A stretch of 6,011 nt of DNA from Pseudomonadota bacterium (GTDB lineage Bacteria; Pseudomonadota; Gammaproteobacteria; Enterobacterales; Enterobacteriaceae), in contig JAEYFY010000123.1 in NCBI GenBank assembly GCA_023454395.1, forward strand, positions 1-6,011. The letters run 5' to 3'. The notes below the pieces were generated by a model. The model ran no database searches and had not been told where the DNA came from. It saw only the letters and a list, made by a program, of their open reading frames with translations. Positions within the stretch are counted from its first letter, which is position 1, and every line of letters begins with the position of its first letter. Positions 1 through 6,011 of this stretch are shown here, one piece after another. Position numbers and translations under genes: made by a program.

Positions 1-503
<503 letters not shown>

Positions 504-510
504 TATCTCT

Positions 511-1059
511 TTACTGATAATTAAGGGTATACGTTGCTTGTGCTTGGAAAGGACCCGTTAGCAATGTTTGATTTTTCAGCGCAGAAGGTGATGCCTCAAC
601 ATACGTCACAAAATTAAACTGAATACGCTTATCATTAAGAAGTCGAGTAGAGCTAGGCTTTTTTAATTGAATAACATTGCGTTGAGCATCTGTAAATACA
701 ATCCCGATGCTTTTAGGATCTTCAGATCCTGTGCCGACAACAGCAAGGTGATTGGGCATTGTAGGGTGCTCTTTCCCATCTAACGTAATTGTGACGCTTT
801 TATAAATATCCTGACTGCAATTTTCTAAACTAATACTAAAAGCAACAGATTCGCTTTTTTGAAAAGTATAGAGATCTTTTGCTGATATCTGCTTGAAATC
901 AATTACTTTATTTTCATCACCAGCAACAATGGTGCAACCATGTGCAACCACCACACCTTTAAATTCCATATCACCCCCAATAAGCTCTGTCACAGCAAAG
1001 GCTGAAGGTGAAAGTAATAATAAAAGAGAAATAGCAGATTTTGTTATTGGGTTTTTCAT
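511..1059 (-). CDS. pmfF: minor fimbrial subunit PmfF
   Basis: Pilin-type subunit of 182 residues, secreted to the periplasm and probably incorporated in low amounts into the PMF fibre. Residues 1-22 form a Sec signal peptide (Lys near the start, SLLLLL core, SAFA cleavage site). The mature start, VTELIGGDMEFKG, resembles the FimA donor-strand extension with its GG and F-K-G pattern. Cys42 and Cys81 have the spacing of the pilin disulfide. The C-terminus GPFQAQATYTLNYQ is the usual beta-zipper, with a Gly 14 residues from the end and a penultimate Tyr. Having a donor extension means it can fit into a neighbouring subunit, so adaptor or ordinary minor pilin is more likely than tip adhesin; a PapH-like terminator role cannot be excluded from sequence. 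It is the last gene of the operon, its ATG overlapping the pmfE stop by one base. The name rests on order and family, not on a search. Confidence 0.88.
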   Translation of the reverse strand: MKNPITKSAISLLLLLSPSAFAVTELIGGDMEFKGVVVAHGCTIVAGDENKVIDFKQISAKDLYTFQKSESVAFSISLENCSQDIYKSVTITLDGKEHPTMPNHLAVVGTGSEDPKSIGIVFTDAQRNVIQLKKPSSTRLLNDKRIQFNFVTYVEASPSALKNQTLLTGPFQAQATYTLNYQ

Positions 1060-2129
1060 TACATAAACTCCGCAACTAATGTGGCATGTGCTGAGAATTC
1101 ACCTTCTGTAATTTTGCTACCTGTTTTGGCAATGGGGGCTGCTGTGACTTCCCAGCTACCTTTAAAATTATTCAGTTTCCCGACAGAAAAATATTGATTA
1201 GGTGGCACAATCGTTCCTGATTTGTCTCTTAAAACAATACCTAAATTTGTTCTATCTACAGGTCCTGTTGTGCCAAGGTAATTAGGGTTAAAACTAGCGA
1301 CACCTGAACTACCCGTTTGAATTTTAAACATAATTTTACTATTAGGATTAGTAAAACTACCACCTTCACACTTGATTGGGATATTACGCGTGATCTTGTA
1401 GTTTTGACCATTTAAATAGTCAGAAGTATTACCGACATTGCCAAAATCAAAGGTAATAGGAGAGCCATTATTAAATGTACATCTATCTTCAGTGGTTAAT
1501 ATTCCTGAACTAATCACTAATTTTGAAATTGGCTCTGGACCATATTCTTGATATAAGCCATTACCTACGCGTGCATACATTTGAGCGACAGCTTGCCCTG
1601 TTAATGAAACCCCGTTAATAATCGGTTTTTTCAAGCGAAAGACTAATACACCACTACTTCCTGACGACATATTGGGTTTTGGTGATTCAGGGATACGGCA
1701 ACCTTGTTGTCCATTTCGATTGTTCGGTTTTTCAATAAAAGGAACAGTAGGAAGTGATTCAGGACCCCAAATAGAAAACTTGATCTGAACATCGACGTAC
1801 TCATTAAGTTCATAGTAATTATTACCTAAATAGCGTAGGTCAGAATTTGCCATATAATAAGTGCGAGAATTTGAAACCAAGGGATCTTTAGGGCAATAAA
1901 CGGTTGCTAAGTATCTATCGGGCAAAGAAAAGTTTACTGTGGCAGTTTCGCCCGGTCGGTTATTAGGAAATGTCGCGTTATCTAATGCAACCCTAAAGAT
2001 ATTAGGGCCGCCGACAGTGCGAACTTCACCATGAATATAAGCAGAAGCAACAATTGGAGTACATAACATTGCGCCAGTAAAAAGTAATTTTAGCGTATTG
2101 AAATAAAAATTTGCTGTTGTTAATTTCAT
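1059..2129 (-). CDS. pmfE: putative two-domain fimbrial tip adhesin / minor subunit PmfE
   Basis: Protein of 356 residues, about twice pilin length, as expected for a tip adhesin made of a receptor-binding domain plus a pilin domain. Residues 1-30 are a Sec signal peptide (MKLTTANFYF..., cleavage after VASA). The N-terminal domain (about 31-205) carries Cys79 and Cys144, probably paired. The C-terminal domain (about 210-356) carries Cys217 and Cys254 at pilin-like spacing and ends in the beta-zipper GEFSAHATLVAEFM. No free donor extension is visible ahead of the pilin domain, which fits a position at the fibre tip. I chose the start at 2129 because it gives a proper signal peptide and follows AGGAA at 2134-2138. 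The reading frame stays open upstream to 2213, but that extension would bury the signal behind 28 polar residues and overlap pmfD. The receptor is unknown, and adhesion is inferred from architecture only. Confidence 0.87.
   Translation of the reverse strand: MKLTTANFYFNTLKLLFTGAMLCTPIVASAYIHGEVRTVGGPNIFRVALDNATFPNNRPGETATVNFSLPDRYLATVYCPKDPLVSNSRTYYMANSDLRYLGNNYYELNEYVDVQIKFSIWGPESLPTVPFIEKPNNRNGQQGCRIPESPKPNMSSGSSGVLVFRLKKPIINGVSLTGQAVAQMYARVGNGLYQEYGPEPISKLVISSGILTTEDRCTFNNGSPITFDFGNVGNTSDYLNGQNYKITRNIPIKCEGGSFTNPNSKIMFKIQTGSSGVASFNPNYLGTTGPVDRTNLGIVLRDKSGTIVPPNQYFSVGKLNNFKGSWEVTAAPIAKTGSKITEGEFSAHATLVAEFM
1068..1071 (-). promoter_or_regulatory. ribosome binding site of pmfF inside pmfE
   Basis: GGAG lies 8 nt before the pmfF ATG and within the last codons of pmfE. 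The genes overlap by one base (TAATG), so pmfF is probably translated in a coupled manner. Confidence 0.6.
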
Positions 2130-2133
2130 TTTA

Positions 2134-2138
2134 TTCCT
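2134..2138 (-). promoter_or_regulatory. ribosome binding site deciding the pmfE start
   Basis: AGGAA, in the context TAGGAATAAAATG, lies 4 nt before the ATG at 2129. Together with the signal peptide that begins there, it favours this start over the longer open frame reaching into pmfD. Confidence 0.65.
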
Positions 2139-2154
2139 ACCGGCGTTAAGTGAA

Positions 2155-2919
2155 TTAATATTTCGGTTGTTGTTCTTTTGGTGCTGCTTTACAGCTATTT
2201 TGTTGGCAAACAAATTTTAATTCTGGATGCCCGCCGTAATCATTTACATACATCATGTAAAATTGATTGACGTTACTGGTTTTAACTGGGATTTCCAGGG
2301 ATGATTTAGGCGCAACCATTAAACCAGGGAAGGTGGTTAACTTATCACTATCTTCACCATTCAATTTATTAGAAAGCCCAATAATGGTGATGTAGTAAGG
2401 TGTTGGGTTTTCGGCAATAAATTGATTACCTTGTTTTTTAAACACTAATTGGTCTTGCCAAATCATGCCCGGTTTTTCAGGAATAATAGCCGTTGGGCGA
2501 TAGAACAATTTAATGCGAGACTGCATTGCCATTTGCAACACGTTAGCTTGTTTGGGTGCTGGTGGAATTTCACGCACGTTTAAATAAAATAGTGATTCTC
2601 TATCTTGTGGTAAAAGACCAATTTCAGCTGTTTTGGTAATTCTGACAACGCCTTTTTGGTCACCATCAAGACGCTGTAAAGGTGGCAACGCGACTAAAGG
2701 AGAAGCGATTTTTTGCCCGTGTTCATTTTCAACCCACGATTGAGCTAAGAAAGGAATATCAGGGCTAGTATTTTTTAGGTTTACGCTAGCTGAGTTTTCG
2801 TTGCCCATTAATACAATACGAGTTCTATCTAATGACACGCCAGCTTGAGTTGTACTCACTATACTGAGTGCAATTAAGGAGCCACAAAAAAGCGTTTTGA
2901 GTGTGTTGAATGAGTTCAT
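2155..2919 (-). CDS. pmfD: periplasmic fimbrial chaperone PmfD (PapD family)
   Basis: Two-domain immunoglobulin-like chaperone of 254 residues that folds pilins by donating its G1 strand and delivers them to the usher. The signal peptide is residues 1-26 (cleavage after TTQA). The mature start GVSLDRTRIV is the classic family opening, with the subunit-anchoring Arg at residue 34 (mature 8, as in PapD). The second anchoring residue is Lys137 in SRIKLFYRP, and the family signature YLNVREIPP is at 112-120. G1 is short (NVLQMAMQSRIK), as in chaperones of thick rod-like pili. Near the C-terminus, YVNDYGGHPELKFVC followed by a second Cys (Cys238 and Cys243) matches PapD's extra disulfide, pointing to the Pap-like branch. 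It starts 30 bp after the usher stop with a weak AGAGA ribosome site, and ends 25 bp before pmfE. It should serve all PMF subunits of the operon. Confidence 0.95.
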   Translation of the reverse strand: MNSFNTLKTLFCGSLIALSIVSTTQAGVSLDRTRIVLMGNENSASVNLKNTSPDIPFLAQSWVENEHGQKIASPLVALPPLQRLDGDQKGVVRITKTAEIGLLPQDRESLFYLNVREIPPAPKQANVLQMAMQSRIKLFYRPTAIIPEKPGMIWQDQLVFKKQGNQFIAENPTPYYITIIGLSNKLNGEDSDKLTTFPGLMVAPKSSLEIPVKTSNVNQFYMMYVNDYGGHPELKFVCQQNSCKAAPKEQQPKY

Positions 2920-2926
2920 ACAATTA

Positions 2927-2931
2927 TCTCT
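2927..2931 (-). promoter_or_regulatory. ribosome binding site of pmfD
   Basis: AGAGA lies 7 nt before the chaperone ATG at 2919. It is a weak match to the 16S tail, so coupling with translation of the upstream usher may matter for this gene. Confidence 0.45.
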
Positions 2932-2950
2932 AGTAATTCATTTTATTCAT
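2930..2950 (-). other. 6-codon mini-ORF linking usher stop to chaperone start
   Basis: The usher stop overlaps an ATG as TAATG; that frame reads MNKMNY and stops at TAG (2930-2932), 10 nt before the pmfD ATG. The TAG overlaps the AGAGA ribosome site of pmfD. This could let ribosomes terminating on the usher reinitiate and then pass on to the chaperone start. It has no ribosome site of its own beyond the end of pmfC, and may be chance in AT-rich DNA. Confidence 0.3.
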
Positions 2951-5436
2951 TAAAATCCCTGACATAATAACAATTCATGTTTTAGTGGATCGTTAATTGC
3001 TGCAGGAATTGTAATCGTACATTGGGTTTTACCACCCCAGATCACGTTTAATGATTCATTAAGGTTAACACCGGCGATATAAACTAAACCATCTTCCATC
3101 ACCATTCCCATATTTTCACCGTTTTTATTGGTGATTTCGGCACCAAATGGCGGGTGTTTTTGATCGACGGTTTGTAAGATAGCCATCAGGCGCTCACCTT
3201 GGCGAACAGGGAATTTATAGTAGCCAATCGCACCTTCAGTTAATGTGGCAGAAGTAATGGCTTTATGTGTTTCAATATCTGAATTCATTTTATCAACATC
3301 AATGCGAGCATCAACATTGTTATAACTAGTTAAGTCAGTTAATACCCCAATACCAAATAGGTTTGTCGTTGTGCTTTGATTATTAAAGGGCACGCCTGCA
3401 ACTCCATCAGTATCAACCATCATGCGAGCAGTACTTGATGTCATGCTACTGCTATGTAATGCCGCACCATGACGTGTTGCCGTAAATCCACCTTTAACTG
3501 TTGCACCTAGTGCCACATAATTATCTTGTTGATAGCTTGCATTGGCGTTAATTTCTGCATATTGCGAACGGTGTTGATAATAACCATCAGTATTAGCTTT
3601 ATTGTCAGAGCTTAAACCTGCACGGACACGCCATAGATTATTATAATTGCTATTATCAGAATAAGAGGCCATTTGGTTCACTTTTCCGTTACTGTCTTGC
3701 AAGCTATAACCAATGCTTTTGCCACTTCCTAATGGAATTGAAATATTGAAAGAAATACTGTCATCGGTATTTCCTTTATGCTGAGTACGGAATGCAGATA
3801 AGTTAGTATTAATTTGCTCTATACCCATAATAGAGAAATTACGGCTTACCGTAACACCATATTGTTCTTGTGTATTTTTATCCCAATAGTTTTGGTGTCG
3901 ATAAGAGAGATAAAGTGTTGTCGATTTTTCAATATCATCGGCCCAAAAAGTTTTGTTACCTGTAATGGTATACATCTCTTTTTCATAACCATTGTTATTA
4001 ATGTCGTTGTAACGCTCATCTATATATTGAGAGAAAGATCGGAAAGTTTTCTCTGAAAAACGGTAACCAGCAAAAGTAATCGTACTATGGTATTCATCAA
4101 ATGTTTTTGCATAGTTTAGTTTGAACGACATACCGTTGATATTTTCATTATCATAGGTTTTGCTATAAGACTGAGTAATGTCACCTGAAAGCGTACCTAA
4201 ACGTCCCATATCATGACCTAAACCTAATGACCACGCATTGTAATCTTTAGCAGTCAACAAAGCCCCACCATATAGCGACCATGTATTATTCATACCCCAT
4301 GAAAAATCGCCTTGATAAAAAACAGGACCTTGCATTTTATGGTTGTTGAGTGATGGCTGACCCATTGATGTGTTATAACGCACGGAGCCTGGGCGAGTCA
4401 TATAAGGTAGATTGGCTGTTTGTACTTGGAATTCGTTTACTTTACCGTTTTGCTCTTCGACTCTGACATTTAATTGACCTTGTACTGTGTCTTGTAAATG
4501 TTTAATAACAAAAGGACCAGCCGGTACCGTGGTTTCATAAATTAAGCGACCGTTTTGCGTTACAGTCACTTTAGCATTAGTGTTTGCGATGCCATGAATT
4601 TCAGGTGCATAACCTTGCAAAGAAGGAGGCAACATTCTTTCATCACTTTGTATATTGGCACCTGTAAAACGAAAACTATCAAAAACTTGAGAGTTTAAAT
4701 AAGTTTCACCAAGTGTTAATTTTGCTGCTTGGTTAGGTAAGGGTTTATATGCGTAAATCTGATTCCAATCAAAGCTATTATTTGATGAATATTCAGATGA
4801 ATAGTTTCCTTGATATTCAGCACGTAGTCGCCATTCACCAAGATTAATTCCAGCTTGCCCATATCCTGTCAATGAGTTGTTATTACTGCCTTTATTCGGA
4901 CGAGTCGATATACCCGTTAAGGTATAGTCAACTAATAACCCAGATACACCTGGGTCCCACAATTCAGGTGGTGTCCAATCCGTATCTTCATATTTCATTA
5001 ATGAACGAGGCATAACAATATCGAGAATACCACCATCATTTTTGATAGAGATACCTGGTAATTGACTAATATCGAAACAATCAGGCGAGATTTCTTCGAT
5101 AAATTTTTGATTTTCTTCGTTAACTGTTAACTTTTTTAGAAGAGTAGGGTCAATACAAGCGATGGAATAATTGGGCTTCACTTCAACATAATTAATGTTT
5201 TGGCGAGGGAAGTCACGACCATTTATACGGATATCTAAGTAGTACATACCCGGAATAATGTAATTAGAGGTTGCAAAACGAGATAAATCGACATTATCTC
5301 TGTCTTCGGCATCTAGCATATGAATGTTAAATTCCACAGAATCATCAAGCTCGGCTTGAGCGAAAAACGCTAAGCACAATAGCAAAATGGCACAAATGTT
5401 TTTCCATATTGTGCTGTGAAAAAAAGAAATTAACAT
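2950..5436 (-). CDS. pmfC: outer-membrane fimbrial usher PmfC
   Basis: Outer-membrane assembly platform of 828 residues, a normal length for the PapC/FimD family. It binds chaperone-subunit complexes, catalyses donor-strand exchange and exports the fibre. Residues 1-28 are a signal peptide (cleaved after FAQA). The periplasmic N-terminal domain is about 29-160, with Cys94 and Cys120 as the likely disulfide. A 24-strand beta-barrel follows (about 165-650), interrupted by the plug domain at about 280-345, which contains the usher signature region VPAGPFVIKHL (304-314) and ends near TRPGSVRYN. The two C-terminal domains occupy about 655-828, with Cys806 and Cys825 as the conserved late pair. The frame is intact, with no stops or truncation. 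The start at 5436 is the only one that keeps the signal peptide; AGG at 5446-5448 is a modest ribosome site. A 177-bp spacer separates it from pmfA, probably lowering its expression relative to pilin. Confidence 0.96.
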   Translation of the reverse strand: MLISFFHSTIWKNICAILLLCLAFFAQAELDDSVEFNIHMLDAEDRDNVDLSRFATSNYIIPGMYYLDIRINGRDFPRQNINYVEVKPNYSIACIDPTLLKKLTVNEENQKFIEEISPDCFDISQLPGISIKNDGGILDIVMPRSLMKYEDTDWTPPELWDPGVSGLLVDYTLTGISTRPNKGSNNNSLTGYGQAGINLGEWRLRAEYQGNYSSEYSSNNSFDWNQIYAYKPLPNQAAKLTLGETYLNSQVFDSFRFTGANIQSDERMLPPSLQGYAPEIHGIANTNAKVTVTQNGRLIYETTVPAGPFVIKHLQDTVQGQLNVRVEEQNGKVNEFQVQTANLPYMTRPGSVRYNTSMGQPSLNNHKMQGPVFYQGDFSWGMNNTWSLYGGALLTAKDYNAWSLGLGHDMGRLGTLSGDITQSYSKTYDNENINGMSFKLNYAKTFDEYHSTITFAGYRFSEKTFRSFSQYIDERYNDINNNGYEKEMYTITGNKTFWADDIEKSTTLYLSYRHQNYWDKNTQEQYGVTVSRNFSIMGIEQINTNLSAFRTQHKGNTDDSISFNISIPLGSGKSIGYSLQDSNGKVNQMASYSDNSNYNNLWRVRAGLSSDNKANTDGYYQHRSQYAEINANASYQQDNYVALGATVKGGFTATRHGAALHSSSMTSSTARMMVDTDGVAGVPFNNQSTTTNLFGIGVLTDLTSYNNVDARIDVDKMNSDIETHKAITSATLTEGAIGYYKFPVRQGERLMAILQTVDQKHPPFGAEITNKNGENMGMVMEDGLVYIAGVNLNESLNVIWGGKTQCTITIPAAINDPLKHELLLCQGF

Positions 5437-5445
5437 GAATAAACG

Positions 5446-5448
5446 CCT
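5446..5448 (-). promoter_or_regulatory. ribosome binding site of pmfC
   Basis: AGG (in TTAGGCG) lies 9 nt before the usher ATG. It is short and spaced slightly long, and sits just past the base of the AT-rich hairpin, suggesting modest translation of the usher. Confidence 0.5.
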
Positions 5449-5460
5449 AATTATTAATAA

Positions 5461-5507
5461 AATAAAAAGTAATTAAATAATGAATATTTATTTCATTACT
5501 TTTTATT
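5461..5507 (-). terminator. long AT-rich stem-loop upstream of the usher gene
   Basis: A perfect 13-bp inverted repeat, AATAAAAAGTAAT and ATTACTTTTTATT, is followed inward by one mismatch and six further A-T pairs around a 7-base loop. Weaker pairing continues outside the base of the stem. On the - strand its 3' arm contains CTTTTTATT and runs into TTATTAAT, so it is T-rich at the end but contains almost no G-C pairs. It could act as a weak terminator or attenuator, or as a structure limiting ribosome access, since its base lies only 24 nt from the usher ATG. Function is inferred. Confidence 0.55.
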
Positions 5508-5539
5508 CTATTTTATTAAATTGAAGTGTTTTATAGAAT

Positions 5540-5567
5540 TTAACGCAGAGGATGTCCCCTGCGTTAA
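5540..5567 (-). terminator. stem-loop after pmfA: partial terminator or 3'-end stabiliser
   Basis: Arms TTAACGCAG and CTGCGTTAA pair over 9 bp. Inside them, on the - strand only, a G-U wobble and two G-C pairs extend the stem to 12 bp with an ACAU tetraloop. On the + strand the same position is an A-C mismatch, so the structure is best formed by the operon transcript. The bases that follow on the - strand (ATTCTATAAAAC) are not a proper U-tract, so full intrinsic termination is unlikely. Partial termination, or protection of pmfA mRNA from 3' exonucleases, fits better. It lies 46 bp beyond the pmfA stop codon. Confidence 0.65.
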
Positions 5568-5613
5568 TGCAGTAATTAATTTATTATTTAATTAATTTAA
5601 ATAAATAAAACGA

Positions 5614-6011
5614 TTACTGATAATCAACTTGGAAGTTGATAACGGCTTGGAATTCACCTGGAGTTACAGTTGCATCTGCTGATTCAGCTTGAACGTAAGC
5701 AACAAATGGGATCTTAGAAACACCATTAACTAATTGTACTGGTGTTGTTGCTGTATTCCATTTTACTGATTTGCTACCAGCATCCATTAAGCCGATACCC
5801 GCGCCAGAAGCGGAGCCAGATACGAAAGATGCTAAGTCTTTATTTGTTGCATTAACAACGCTTGGTGTATAGCTAACAGTTGCTGTTTTTGCTACGGTAG
5901 TATCACAGTCTTGTAATTCGATATCTTTTTTAACGTTACCTGCTTTCTGCATATTTGCTAATGCAGAAGTTGGGATTTCACTGAAATCAACAATAACAGG
6001 ACTTGAAGAAG
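5614..6011 (-). CDS. pmfA: major fimbrial subunit PmfA (N-terminal part beyond window)
   Basis: C-terminal portion of the main shaft pilin. The frame is open from the stop at 5614-5616 to the right edge, giving 131 complete codons. The Met codon at 5950-5952 is internal: upstream the frame reads PVIVDFSEIPTSALAN, pilin-like sequence rather than a leader. One Cys of the pilin disulfide is visible in LQDCDTTV (codon at 5905-5907), the conserved second-Cys position before strand C. Its partner, the donor-strand extension and the signal peptide should lie in roughly the 50 missing residues. The C-terminus GEFQAVINFQVDYQ is a typical FimA/PapA beta-zipper with a penultimate Tyr. Rich in Ala, Ser, Val and Thr, with few Cys, as for a polymerising shaft pilin. 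First gene of the operon; its promoter and any phase switch are outside the window. Confidence 0.92.
   Translation of the reverse strand, partial: SSSPVIVDFSEIPTSALANMQKAGNVKKDIELQDCDTTVAKTATVSYTPSVVNATNKDLASFVSGSASGAGIGLMDAGSKSVKWNTATTPVQLVNGVSKIPFVAYVQAESADATVTPGEFQAVINFQVDYQ

Larger units (their letters stand above)
5437..5613 (-). promoter_or_regulatory. pmfA-pmfC intercistronic spacer
   Basis: This very AT-rich 177-bp stretch holds no gene. It is the only long gap in the operon. Reading on the - strand it contains an AT tract after the pmfA stop, a GC-containing hairpin (5540-5567), a long AT-rich hairpin (5461-5507) and then the usher ribosome site. Fimbrial operons commonly place a stem-loop after the major pilin gene so that most transcripts end, or are stabilised, there and pilin is made in excess. 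That role is inferred here from position and structure. Confidence 0.7.

Noticed and set aside
2130..2213. Upstream extension of the pmfE frame by 28 codons
   Set aside because: It would overlap the pmfD coding end and put polar, Asn/Lys-rich residues before the signal peptide; the ATG at 2129 has a better ribosome site and a proper leader.
3814..4056. 80-codon open frame on the + strand within the usher gene
   Set aside because: It is antisense to the usher beta-barrel region. Its hydrophobic look is a by-product of reading the opposite strand, and no ribosome site was seen.
5576..5610. AT-rich near-palindromes after the pmfA stop
   Set aside because: Short TTAATTAA-type symmetries are expected by chance in sequence this AT-rich, and no longer stem forms.
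5614..5952. pmfA as a complete 112-residue gene starting at 5952
   Set aside because: The frame stays open to the window edge and encodes pilin-like sequence upstream; there is no signal peptide at the 5952 Met.

Overview
The window is an AT-rich enterobacterial segment that closely matches the chromosomal PMF fimbrial locus of Proteus (most likely Proteus mirabilis or a close relative). This rests on the recognisable gene set and order tadA | pmfF-pmfE-pmfD-pmfC-pmfA, the gammaproteobacterial TadA, and A/T-biased codon use. Genus is fairly secure; species is inferred and no database was searched.

Layout: bases 1-503 (+ strand) hold tadA, the tRNA adenosine deaminase, missing its first codons at the left edge. 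The remaining window is one fimbrial operon on the - strand. Read in the direction of transcription it comprises pmfA (major pilin, running off the right edge, stop at 5614), a 177-bp AT-rich spacer with two RNA hairpins, pmfC (outer-membrane usher), pmfD (PapD-type periplasmic chaperone), pmfE (two-domain putative tip adhesin) and pmfF (minor pilin). Genes downstream of the spacer are tightly packed (30-bp gap, 25-bp gap, 1-bp overlap). pmfF and tadA converge with only 7 bp between their stop codons.

How it works together: this is a chaperone-usher pilus. All products carry, or in PmfA's case are expected to carry, Sec signal peptides. PmfD would cap and fold the pilins in the periplasm. PmfC would accept the complexes and export the fibre. 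PmfE has a pilin domain without a donor extension, so it probably sits at the tip. PmfF has a donor extension and a beta-zipper, so it can polymerise and probably acts as adaptor or minor subunit. PmfA forms the shaft. The hairpins between pmfA and pmfC are the obvious candidates for keeping pilin mRNA in excess over assembly-protein mRNA. The operon promoter and any switch or regulator lie outside the window, upstream of pmfA.

I see no mobile element, CRISPR, RNA gene or undescribed system. The points worth a second look are regulatory details of the operon (two hairpins, a 6-codon mini-ORF linking usher and chaperone), the gene order with the adhesin gene not last, and a shared leader-peptide segment between pmfD and pmfE.
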